A stretch of 31,247 nt of DNA from an uncultured Phascolarctobacterium sp. (GTDB lineage Bacteria; Bacillota; Negativicutes; Acidaminococcales; Acidaminococcaceae), in NCBI GenBank assembly GCA_900545535.1, contig UQZN01000025.1:1-31247 (forward strand). The letters run 5' to 3'. Shown piece after piece: positions 1-6,932 of the stretch. A program made the translations under genes and the position numbers. Below the pieces are notes generated by a model, which made no database searches, was not told where the DNA came from, and was given only the letters and a program-made list of their open reading frames with translations. Numbering within the stretch: position 1 is the stretch's first letter; each line of letters opens with the position of its first letter.

Positions 1-2
1 GC

Positions 3-101
3 TGGTATCTGCTGCTGCGCATGGAACAGCGGCTGGACAAACTGACCGGCTGCCTCAACGAACTGAGCCGGGCCATCATCAGCAATCACAGAGAACTGTA
101 A
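3..101 (+). CDS. C-terminal tail of a YvrJ-like small protein (cut by window edge)
   Basis: An open frame enters from the left edge and ends at the TAA at 99-101, giving 32 residues that begin WYLLLRMEQRLDKL and end SNHREL. A short hydrophobic stretch followed by an arginine, a glutamate and a charged helix of the form RMEQRLDKLTGCLNELS is the layout of YvrJ-family proteins, which are about 45-60 residues long with one N-terminal membrane helix. The start lies outside the window. The family has no established function. The similarity is from memory of the family pattern, so the call is moderate; the open frame and stop are seen directly. Confidence 0.5.
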   Translation, partial: WYLLLRMEQRLDKLTGCLNELSRAIISNHREL

Positions 102-119
102 AACAAACAGAGTATTATC

Positions 120-159
120 AAAATTATGCCATCTATATTAATATAGATGGCATAATTTT
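120..159. terminator. Perfect 40-bp palindrome, bidirectional terminator
   Basis: The two 20-bp arms (120-139 and 140-159) are exact reverse complements. A and T runs at the outer ends give a terminal U-tract on either strand. It sits between the convergent YvrJ-like gene and the autotransporter gene and can serve both. Confidence 0.75.
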
Positions 160-164
160 ATTCG

Positions 165-3110
165 TTAAAAGGTCCAGCGTGCGCCGATGTTCCACTGCAA
201 GTCTTTTTTAAAGTGGCTTCCTGCGCTGCGTTCTACGTCAAAATAGAGGTGGCCGCTGCTGCCTGTTTTTAAAGCCGCACCGATACCATACTCGAACCAA
301 GTATCGTTAAAGCTGTCGCTTACTGTTAAAGCGCCGCTGCTGTCGCGCATGCTTACATCATAGCCGCCGCCAAACTCGTGCAGCAGGTTGGCTTTAGCAT
401 AGACGATACCTGTAGATCCGACCTCTTTACCGATATTGAAACCGATACGTCCCACTGCGCTCTTGATACCGCTTTGGCTGACCTCGATACCGTTGCTGGC
501 AGTGTAGTTATCGCCGCCCAGATAGCCCAAAGTAAACTGCGCCTGCGGCTCGATGTACCAGCCGTTTTCCAAAGTGTTTTTACGGCCGTATTCAGCACTC
601 AGCGACACGCCTGTATTATTAAAATCACCGGTGATCTTGTTGCTGTTGGTATCGTAAACAGCAAAATCATTGTCCATATTGCTGATTTTAAAGACGACAT
701 CCAGATAATGCCCCTTGTTACCTATCTCCGTAGTATAGAAACTGATAGCCTTATTGCTGTTATCACCGTTCCCACTGCCATAGCTACTGTTACCGTCAGT
801 ATAGCTGAACGCCGCGCCCTGATAACGTTTTACCTCAGCAGTGTTTTTAGTCAGCTCGTCATAGCCCAGCTCATAAGCCGTGTATTTATTTTCAAAACCA
901 AATTTGCCGCTGCGGCCGATCTTGCTGCCCTGCACACGGAACCAGGCACCTTTGGCATCATCGCTGTTATTTCTCAATTCACCCATACGTTTCAGCAGTT
1001 TGTCGTTTTCCGTCCGCCAGGTATGGTAGTTGAGTGTGTTTGCCACAAGAATGGTATCAACGCTGGTAGTAGGTTTGTCGGTGGGATCCAGATTAGATAT
1101 TCTATCTAAATACCAGTCTGTAGCGTAACCGTCCGTATCGCTTGCTTTGCTTGCCAGATCGTAATGAGTATAAAACAAAGTCCCTTCACGATCTTTAGCG
1201 GTAAATACACCGTCGCCGTTGGTGCTGGCCAGTAACAGTCCATTTCCTTCTTTGCTGCCTTCTACCGGAACATAGTTATCTTTTTGGTAAATGTCCAATA
1301 TCTGGTTGCCGCTGAAGTCGTCCTTTACAAAAATCTTGTCACTGCTATTGGTACGCACATCTATATCCTGTTTAAAAATACTGCCTGTGCCAGCAAGCTT
1401 TTGTACTTCCAGTTTGCTGTAACCATTTTTATCCGCCCGCATGTCGACAACAGCACCGTTATTCATCGTTAAAGAAGTCAGATTGCTGTCAGCAGTCATG
1501 TTCCAGAAAGAAGCGGCATTATTCATTTGCAGGTCAATAGCATTGTCTTTATTATCTTCTGAAGTTTTTATTTTACCATCTATTCTTACCGTGCCGGCGC
1601 CGGAGTTATTGATGTGGATCTGTCCGCCACCAAAAGCTTTGATCAAAGTGTCTTTCTGAGCCGTAGTGTCAAAATCGCCATTAAGATTTAAAACTCCGTT
1701 TTTGCCTTCTGCTTGGGCGGCGATAGCGGCTTTAGTAGCGACAGAACCATTAAAGGTAACATTGCCGGCGCCCGAAGCTAAGATAGCGATGCTGTTTGCG
1801 CCGCTGACCTCGATGAAGGCATCCTGCCCGACAAATATAGCTGCACCGTTGCCGGAGCCAACACTTAACCCATTGCCATTCTCATCACCCAGGGCTTTGA
1901 TATTCAGCAGGCCATTTACCGTAGCCTGAGAACTATCAACTACATGAAAGGCACCGCTGCTGTTACCATTGGTAAAGATACTTACATTTTGGCCTTCCAA
2001 GACTGAATCCAAGTACAGATGTATCCCTATTGCATTGCCGTTTTCATTATCGGCTACTACCGTAAGGTCATCGGTAAATTTTGCTGTACTACCAACTCCA
2101 GCTTCTAATCCATGAGCCGTTCTACCGCCAAAGGCCTGCAAAACAGTTTCGCCCATAGTGGCGTTAGCATTATCATATAAAAACAAAGCCATATTATCGC
2201 CTTTATCGTTATCCAAATACTTATTATTCGCAAAACTGTCGGCAACAGTAATCACGGTTTTGCCCGCAGCATTGATATTACTGACATCACAAGTGATACC
2301 TATATTGTCACTGCCGCCAAGAACAGTGATATTAACTGCGCCGTTAAAGTTCATAGTACTGTTGTTCCAGGCGCCGATGCCGTAATTGGTCGCATCGGCA
2401 TTGGCATGAGCGATGCTGGTAATATTTAAGGAGTCGTTAAAAGTGACTGTACCGCCAGCGTCATTTCCCCAAAGGTTGAGGCCATTGATGTTCCAATCGT
2501 CTGCTGAACCCTTCAGATTTATGTTTACAGCTCCAGCTGCTTCAAAGTTACTGCCATTGGAGACTATCATTCCATAAAGTGTATCATCAGAGAATGTCCC
2601 CTGCGACCGGTCAAGGTCTATGGTCAAAGCGTTGCTCGAAACTGTAGAATTTTCTACTACCAGCAGTCCGTTGTAATTGTCGCCCCGGATAATAGTTTGT
2701 TTATTGTTGAAATTTAAAGTGCCGTTACTGGCAACGGTTACGGCATCAGACCACTCTTCTTTAATATTGTTGGTAATGGTAACTGTATCACCGCCGAAAT
2801 TGATTGTACCGCCGTTTGCTCTTACAGCGCCAAGAGCGTGGCTGCCGGTTACACTCAGTTCACCGGTGGTAATTGTAATGTTCGTAGTTTCACCATTGCC
2901 TGCATATACGGCGTAGCCACTGTTTACTATGATAGTACTGCCATCTTCGTATGATTTAGTCGTATCCTGAACGGTTTCGGTTTCGTGTACAGGAGCGGCT
3001 TCAACTATCGACATACCTAGCATTGCACTGTATGCTATAGGCATTGTAGTTAAAGCGTATAATATTTGACTCTTAAGCTTACCTTTTGATATTAGTTTTT
3101 TCATCATCAT
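165..3110 (-). CDS. Classical (type Va) autotransporter with beta-helix passenger and C-terminal beta-barrel
   Basis: A 981-residue outer-membrane protein. Residues 1 to about 39 are a long signal peptide (basic start, hydrophobic core, cleavage near VEAA/PVHE). Residues about 40-700 are a passenger of irregular short beta-strand repeats rich in G, N, T and S (for example GGTINFGGDTVTITNN), as expected for a pectin-lyase-like beta-helix. From about residue 715 the sequence becomes alternating amphipathic strands starting GAWFRVQGSKIGR and ends in WNIGARWTF; a terminal aromatic is the usual signal for BAM-dependent barrel insertion. No protease triad or cell-binding motif was recognised, so the ligand is unknown. 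Three ATGs stand in a row at the start; the first is nearest a GGGGGATG ribosome site. A G7-tract promoter lies about 115 bp upstream (3225-3252). Confidence 0.9.
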   Translation of the reverse strand: MMMKKLISKGKLKSQILYALTTMPIAYSAMLGMSIVEAAPVHETETVQDTTKSYEDGSTIIVNSGYAVYAGNGETTNITITTGELSVTGSHALGAVRANGGTINFGGDTVTITNNIKEEWSDAVTVASNGTLNFNNKQTIIRGDNYNGLLVVENSTVSSNALTIDLDRSQGTFSDDTLYGMIVSNGSNFEAAGAVNINLKGSADDWNINGLNLWGNDAGGTVTFNDSLNITSIAHANADATNYGIGAWNNSTMNFNGAVNITVLGGSDNIGITCDVSNINAAGKTVITVADSFANNKYLDNDKGDNMALFLYDNANATMGETVLQAFGGRTAHGLEAGVGSTAKFTDDLTVVADNENGNAIGIHLYLDSVLEGQNVSIFTNGNSSGAFHVVDSSQATVNGLLNIKALGDENGNGLSVGSGNGAAIFVGQDAFIEVSGANSIAILASGAGNVTFNGSVATKAAIAAQAEGKNGVLNLNGDFDTTAQKDTLIKAFGGGQIHINNSGAGTVRIDGKIKTSEDNKDNAIDLQMNNAASFWNMTADSNLTSLTMNNGAVVDMRADKNGYSKLEVQKLAGTGSIFKQDIDVRTNSSDKIFVKDDFSGNQILDIYQKDNYVPVEGSKEGNGLLLASTNGDGVFTAKDREGTLFYTHYDLASKASDTDGYATDWYLDRISNLDPTDKPTTSVDTILVANTLNYHTWRTENDKLLKRMGELRNNSDDAKGAWFRVQGSKIGRSGKFGFENKYTAYELGYDELTKNTAEVKRYQGAAFSYTDGNSSYGSGNGDNSNKAISFYTTEIGNKGHYLDVVFKISNMDNDFAVYDTNSNKITGDFNNTGVSLSAEYGRKNTLENGWYIEPQAQFTLGYLGGDNYTASNGIEVSQSGIKSAVGRIGFNIGKEVGSTGIVYAKANLLHEFGGGYDVSMRDSSGALTVSDSFNDTWFEYGIGAALKTGSSGHLYFDVERSAGSHFKKDLQWNIGARWTF

Positions 3111-3224
3111 AAATTTTCATCCCCCATATCTTAGTTCTTTTAGCGATTTTCAGCTTAGCAAATACCATTAATAAGTAATTTTCTTTGTTATTATATTTTG
3201 ATTCATTTGCAATACTTGAAATAT

Positions 3225-3252
3225 ATTTTACCACATTTGTACCCCCCCGCAA
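3225..3252 (-). promoter_or_regulatory. G7-tract promoter of the classical autotransporter
   Basis: Read on the minus strand: -35 TTGCGG (3252-3247), a 16-bp spacer that starts inside a run of seven G (plus-strand C at 3242-3248), then -10 TAAAAT (3230-3225) with an upstream TG forming an extended -10 (TGGTAAAAT). The G run begins within the -35 box, so gain or loss of a G changes the -35/-10 spacing. The same arrangement recurs before three other genes in this window. The promoter assignment is by consensus only. Confidence 0.6.
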
Positions 3253-3294
3253 GACATTTGCTTTGGCCCTGTATAAAACGTCTTCGAGTCTTGC
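3249..3294. repeat. Inverted arms GCAAGAC / GTCTTGC, 32 bp apart, upstream of the autotransporter promoter
   Basis: The arms at 3249-3255 and 3288-3294 are perfect 7-bp inverted repeats separated by 32 bp. The inner arm overlaps the -35 box of the G7-tract promoter. The same arms with 32 or 33 bp between them occur at 5975-6020, 27609-27655 and 28646-28691 while the intervening sequence differs, which suggests a binding site for a dimeric or looping regulator rather than an RNA hairpin. Confidence 0.55.
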
Positions 3295-3345
3295 CAGGCG
3301 CATTACGCCAGCGGCTTTAAAACTATTGGCGTTTGCGCAGGTCAA
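3288..3345. repeat. Conserved ~58-bp block, copy 1 (paired with 6014-6071)
   Basis: This block runs from the distal arm through GGCGCATTACGCCAG to TGCGCAGGTCAAA, and matches 6014-6071 at roughly four of five positions. Both copies lie at the same place relative to a G7-tract promoter, so the whole promoter module including this upstream part appears to have been duplicated. It contains a small hairpin GGCG-CATTA-CGCC. Function unknown. Confidence 0.5.
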
Positions 3346-3399
3346 ACACTAACGCCTGCAGAATTACAGGCGTTAGCAGATAATCCTTGTCTGCCCTGA
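3342..3399 (+). pseudogene. 3' remnant of a paralogue of the 71-residue gene at 6315-6530
   Basis: In one plus frame this stretch reads QTLTPAELQALADNPCLP then TGA. The intact small protein at 6315-6530 ends QTPTPAELQEIVNNPCLP then TAA, so 13 of 18 residues match and the stop is at the same place. There is no ribosome site or start codon upstream in this frame; a TAA lies about 70 bp before it, and the sequence in between belongs to the repeated promoter-upstream block. It is best read as the tail of a deleted paralogue. Confidence 0.6.
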
Positions 3400-3527
3400 T
3401 AAAAACAAAATAAATACCACCCATTAAACGTGTGGTATACACAAGGCCTGTAAGTCTTTATTACTGCCAGCGCCGAAAGATGCTGGCTTTCTCCTCGTTC
3501 AAGCTAAAATAATGAGTTAAAGATATG

Positions 3528-3567
3528 AAAACACCTGCTGTGCACTTGAGTGCATAGCAGGTGTTTT
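3528..3567. terminator. Strong hairpin terminator, downstream of hybrid kinase 1
   Basis: The arms AAAACACCTGCTGTGCACT (3528-3546) and its near-complement (3549-3567, one mismatch) form a long GC-containing stem with a T-run on both strands (six T after the plus-strand arm). It ends minus-strand transcription from the kinase gene and insulates the autotransporter promoter region. Confidence 0.75.
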
Positions 3568-3648
3568 TTATTACCCATATCCTATTCAAACAATATTTTT
3601 TAAACTTCAGCGTATGATCACATGTCCCCGCAACGCTGTTTACTTACC

Positions 3649-5898
3649 CTAAAAATTTATATGTTTGGCTATCATCTCATATATTGTGTTTACATCTATA
3701 GGCTTAGCCAGATGTCCGTTCATGCCAGCATCCAACGCTGCCTGCACATCATCCCTGAAGGCGTTGGCCGTCATCGCAATGATCGGTATCTCTTGCGCGT
3801 CCGTATGCTTAGACGCCCTGATACACCTGGTAGCGTCATAACCGTTCATCTCCGGCATTTGGATATCCATAAAAATCAAGGCATATTCTTTTGCTTTAGA
3901 ATTTACAAAAAGATCTACCGCTACTTGGCCGTTTTCAGCAACATCGACTTGCAAATTCGCAAACTTCAATAGTTCTGCCGCAATTTCCATATTCAGTTCG
4001 TTATCTTCTACCAGTAGTACCTTCTGCCCCTGGAAATCATATTTATCTTTGGTACTGCCGATTTCCTCAGGTATTACCGCACCGTCCTTGCGGATAACTG
4101 TTAATAAAGTGTTATACAAAGTAGAAGCAAAAAACGGTTTGGCGATAAAAGCATTGACGCCCGCTTCCCGGGCTTGTTGTTCGATATCCGACCAATCATA
4201 CGCGCTGATAATAATGATCAGTGCGTCCGGGCCTGCATAATCCCTGATCCGTCTGGTCGTCTCTATACCATCCATATCCGGCATGCACCAGTCGATGAAG
4301 CATACATCATAACACCTGTGTTTAATTTCACAGGCGGTCCGAACTTTTTCAACGGCCTCGAACCCGTTAAGCACCCAGTCGACCTCGACTCCCATCCCCT
4401 TCAACAAAACCTCAGCATGTTCACAAGTATCGTCGTCATCGTCAACTACCAAAACGCTGATATCCTCCAGCCCAGGGCTGTTTTTTTTATGTTCCGACGG
4501 GTTCAGGCCGAACGGCAGATCTACGGTAAAGGTACTGCCCTGGCCTTCCCGGCTCTCTACCTTGATAATCCCGTTCATGATATTTACAAGATTTTTGGTG
4601 ATCGCCATCCCCAGGCCGGTGCCGCCGTATTTTCCGGAAACACTGCTGTCACCCTGTTCAAAAGGCTCGTAGATACGCTCCAAAAACTCAGACTTCATAC
4701 CGATACCGTTGTCTTGAACAATAAATCGCAACCAGATCTTAGTGCCTGTTGCACGGATTTTTTTGATTTCCAGCATAACACTGCCGCCTTTAGGCGTAAA
4801 TTTGATTGCATTAGACAACAAGTTGATCAGAATTTGATTGACGCGCATGGCATCACCAATCAGTAATTCCTCTTCAATGCCGGAAAGCACCACTTCAAAA
4901 GACACGCCTTTAGTTTTGGCAAGAGTATAATTGATATCTGTCAAAGAAGTGACCAGCTTTTTCATATCAAACAGTTCTGCACTGATAGTAAATTTGCCAT
5001 CTTCGATTTTGGACATATCTAAAATATCGTTGATCAGCATCAATAAATGCTTGGACGAAAAAGTGATTTTGCTCAGACAATCGGCAATACGCTTTTGATC
5101 ATCCAAATAATTAAAACCAATTGCCGACATCCCAATAATGGCATTCATCGGTGTTCTGATTTCATGCGACATTTTCGACAAAAAATCCCGTTTGGCTGCA
5201 TTGGCTTTTCCGGCTGCCAGCAAAGCATCCTGCAAAATCTGCTGTTGCCGTTTAAGTTCACTATTTACCATATACTCATTACGCAATTTATAGGCGTAAA
5301 TAATAAAAATAATCATTAGCAAACCCATTAGGGCGGCATAAATAGAAGCTTTTTCTGCTTTTTTTTCGGTAGCCTCCTGAATAATAAGGACCCGTCTATC
5401 TGCCGAATCAATCACTTTTTGGATCGCCGCATCTGCCTTTACCCGCAAAGGCTCTACTTCTTTCTTAAAATATTTTTCGAACTCGGCTTTATTCATTGCA
5501 TTGTTTTCTATAATATCTACCACCTGTATCTGCGCCTGTTCCAGGTTTTTCAAAGCAGTTTTTAATTCTGTTAGATCCTCCGGGTTTCCCAAATAGATTG
5601 CTTGCAAAATACTCTGCGATTTTTCATTTTCCTGCCTGCTGGTGTGCAAAACAGCCTTGATACTCTCTGGTCTGTTTTCATTATTAGCCAGAAAAATCGG
5701 CAGATAGGTGTTTATTTCCAGTATTCTGGTACGAATCTTATTTATTTCCGATACGACTTTATATGGATGCTCCGCCACATAATTGACCTGGTTGTTTACA
5801 GTAAAAATCGAATAGGTGGTAAAAAACACATATAAAACTACAAAAAAACAAATAGCTATCGCTCCGCCTATCATTCCATATCTTTTGAAAAAATTCAT
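3649..5898 (-). CDS. Membrane-bound hybrid histidine kinase with two receiver domains
   Basis: A sensor kinase of 749 residues from the ATG at 5898, or 755 if a TTG at 5916 is used; the ATG has the better-placed AAGAG purine stretch. Positions below use the longer form. A transmembrane helix (about 14-36) is followed by a mostly helical extracytoplasmic domain of about 150 residues resembling four-helix-bundle chemosensory domains, then a second membrane helix (about 190-208). HisKA carries SHEIRTPMNA with His about 251; the HATPase domain has DNGIG and GGTGLG boxes. Two receivers follow: the first with acidic cluster VVDDDDD and FIDWCMPDMDG (Asp about 540), the second with LLVEDNELN and FMDIQMPEMNG (Asp about 680). 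There is no HPt and no output domain, so a separate HPt or response regulator must receive the phosphate. Its promoter belongs to the G7-tract class otherwise found before adhesins, so it may switch with them. Ligand unknown. Confidence 0.9.
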   Translation of the reverse strand: MNFFKRYGMIGGAIAICFFVVLYVFFTTYSIFTVNNQVNYVAEHPYKVVSEINKIRTRILEINTYLPIFLANNENRPESIKAVLHTSRQENEKSQSILQAIYLGNPEDLTELKTALKNLEQAQIQVVDIIENNAMNKAEFEKYFKKEVEPLRVKADAAIQKVIDSADRRVLIIQEATEKKAEKASIYAALMGLLMIIFIIYAYKLRNEYMVNSELKRQQQILQDALLAAGKANAAKRDFLSKMSHEIRTPMNAIIGMSAIGFNYLDDQKRIADCLSKITFSSKHLLMLINDILDMSKIEDGKFTISAELFDMKKLVTSLTDINYTLAKTKGVSFEVVLSGIEEELLIGDAMRVNQILINLLSNAIKFTPKGGSVMLEIKKIRATGTKIWLRFIVQDNGIGMKSEFLERIYEPFEQGDSSVSGKYGGTGLGMAITKNLVNIMNGIIKVESREGQGSTFTVDLPFGLNPSEHKKNSPGLEDISVLVVDDDDDTCEHAEVLLKGMGVEVDWVLNGFEAVEKVRTACEIKHRCYDVCFIDWCMPDMDGIETTRRIRDYAGPDALIIIISAYDWSDIEQQAREAGVNAFIAKPFFASTLYNTLLTVIRKDGAVIPEEIGSTKDKYDFQGQKVLLVEDNELNMEIAAELLKFANLQVDVAENGQVAVDLFVNSKAKEYALIFMDIQMPEMNGYDATRCIRASKHTDAQEIPIIAMTANAFRDDVQAALDAGMNGHLAKPIDVNTIYEMIAKHINF

Positions 5899-5950
5899 TT
5901 TCTCAGCTCTTTTCAAATCTTTATTAATTACTACTATTACTCATATTATA

Positions 5951-5978
5951 AATATACCACATCACTGCCCCCCCGCAA
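5951..5978 (-). promoter_or_regulatory. G7-tract promoter of hybrid kinase 1
   Basis: On the minus strand: -35 TTGCGG (5978-5973), a 16-bp spacer starting in a G7 run (plus-strand C at 5968-5974), then -10 TATATT (5956-5951) preceded by TGTGG. Spacing and composition match the module at 3225-3252. The leader to the ATG is about 50 nt. Confidence 0.6.
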
Positions 5979-6020
5979 GACACTGCCGTTTGCCTGGGTA
6001 AAACTTTTAGAGTGTCTTGC
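5975..6020. repeat. Inverted arms 32 bp apart upstream of the kinase promoter
   Basis: GCAAGAC at 5975-5981 and GTCTTGC at 6014-6020 are 32 bp apart. Here the complementarity extends to 10 bp (GCAAGACACT / AGTGTCTTGC), the best of the four sites. The inner arm overlaps the -35 box. Confidence 0.55.
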
Positions 6021-6071
6021 CCGGCGCATTACGCCAGAAGCTTTACAACTGTCGACGTCTGCGCAGGTCAA
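6014..6071. repeat. Conserved ~58-bp block, copy 2
   Basis: Second copy of the block at 3288-3345, placed identically relative to a G7-tract promoter. Shared landmarks are GGCGCATTACGCCAG and TGCGCAGGTCAAA. After the block the two loci diverge: copy 1 runs into the 3' remnant of a small gene, copy 2 into unrelated sequence. Confidence 0.5.
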
Positions 6072-6314
6072 AAGCTTGCCAGCCGCCGAAGTCAGCAGTA
6101 ATACGCAGTTGGTAAAATTTTCTGTACAATAAAAAAAGCAGCCGCCTGCAGCGCATTATATTAGACAGACAGCTTTATAACCCGCGTATTCTGAATGTTA
6201 TTGGCAAATTTATCATCAAATATTTTTTACTTCCACCATCGTGACTTTATCCGCACGTATACTAAAGCTGCAGAAAGGTATTTTCTGTAAATTTTACAAA
6301 AGGAGATGTTAATT
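6072..6314. other. Intergenic region upstream of the 71-residue gene
   Basis: About 240 bp without a convincing gene between the divergent kinase and small-protein genes. A TATACT hexamer at 6258-6263 could be a -10 for the plus-strand gene, but no good -35 lies at the right distance. An AGGAG at 6301-6305 is the ribosome site of the small gene. Confidence 0.4.
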
Positions 6315-6530
6315 ATGACTTGGCAACAATTTTGTGCTTGGTGTACTAAGAATGGTTTCAATCCTCCCACTGTTATCAAGGGCGTTTCCGGCCGTGACGC
6401 TTCTCCCTATTATGTACGGATAACCTGGGGCAGTGGCCGCGATCAGGGAAGTAAAGGTTATGGAATCGCTGCTCAAACACCAACGCCGGCAGAATTACAA
6501 GAGATAGTCAACAATCCTTGTCTGCCCTAA
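6315..6530 (+). CDS. Small cysteine-containing protein of unknown function (71 aa)
   Basis: I chose the ATG at 6315 because the AGGAG at 6301-6305 lies nine bases before it; the ATG at 6306 overlaps the ribosome site. The protein begins MTWQQFCAWCTKNGF and ends NNPCLP, with three cysteines including a CxxC-like CAWC near the N-terminus, several tryptophans and aromatics, and no signal peptide or membrane helix. It resembles no family I can name. It may be a small nucleic-acid or metal-binding protein, or a peptide precursor, but nothing shows which. It is monocistronic and ends at a strong terminator. A decayed paralogue tail lies at 3342-3399, so the family has been mobile or duplicated in this region. 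Confidence 0.75.
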   Translation: MTWQQFCAWCTKNGFNPPTVIKGVSGRDASPYYVRITWGSGRDQGSKGYGIAAQTPTPAELQEIVNNPCLP

Positions 6531-6545
6531 CACAACCAAAAATAA

Positions 6546-6584
6546 AAAACTAGCAAACCATTTTTGGTTTGCTAGTTTTATTTT
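6546..6584. terminator. Bidirectional terminator between the small gene and the XRE gene
   Basis: Perfect 14-bp arms (6546-6559 and 6566-6579, core CTAGCAAACC) with a 6-nt loop and A/T runs on both sides. It serves the plus-strand small gene and the minus-strand XRE gene, which converge here. Confidence 0.85.
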
Positions 6585-6608
6585 CAGCTTACTTGCTGTC
6601 TGCCGGAC

Positions 6609-6929
6609 TTACTTTTCTTCTAAGCCTTTCAGCATTTTAATGACCCTCACAACTTCATCGATCGTGATCTCGCTGTGCTTCGGAGTATCGTTATTTTCTG
6701 CGCCTCTGACCAAATAATCAAGACTTACCTGCAGAATATCGCAGAACCGGCACAACATTGACAGAGTGAGCCCACTGCGACCATGCTCGATATTACTCAA
6801 ATGTGTCTGCGAAATCCCCAGCTTTAACGCACATTCAGTCTGCGAAACAGCCAGTTTGAGCCGCATGATCCTGATCCGCATACCGATCGCTTGATAATTG
6901 ATACTTTTATCAAGTTCTTTTCTGCCCAT
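6609..6929 (-). CDS. XRE-family helix-turn-helix regulator
   Basis: A 106-residue protein. Residues about 14-70 form a Cro/CI-type HTH: GMRIRIMRLKLAVSQTECA, then LGISQTHLSNIEHGRSGLT as the turn and recognition helix, then LCRFCDILQVSLDYLV. The C-terminal 35 residues are charged with a helix DEVVRVIKMLKGLEEK. It has no enzymatic or ligand domain. The ATG at 6929 lies three bases after the stop of the upstream adhesin gene and lacks a strong ribosome site of its own, so it is probably translated by reinitiation. Because that adhesin frame is interrupted by a G7 tract far upstream, the level of this regulator may depend on the phase of the adhesin. Its targets are unknown; the adhesin itself is a reasonable guess. 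Confidence 0.88.
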   Translation of the reverse strand: MGRKELDKSINYQAIGMRIRIMRLKLAVSQTECALKLGISQTHLSNIEHGRSGLTLSMLCRFCDILQVSLDYLVRGAENNDTPKHSEITIDEVVRVIKMLKGLEEK

Positions 6930-6932
6930 CAG

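Noticed and set aside
3249..3294. Inverted arms read as an invertible promoter
   Set aside because: The segment between arms is only 32-33 bp, no recombinase is nearby, and inversion would leave the -35 box unchanged because it lies in the symmetric arm. A binding site fits better.
3079..3345. 88-residue open frame on the minus strand upstream of the autotransporter
   Set aside because: It runs through the promoter and leader, overlaps the start of the autotransporter gene in another frame and has no ribosome site.
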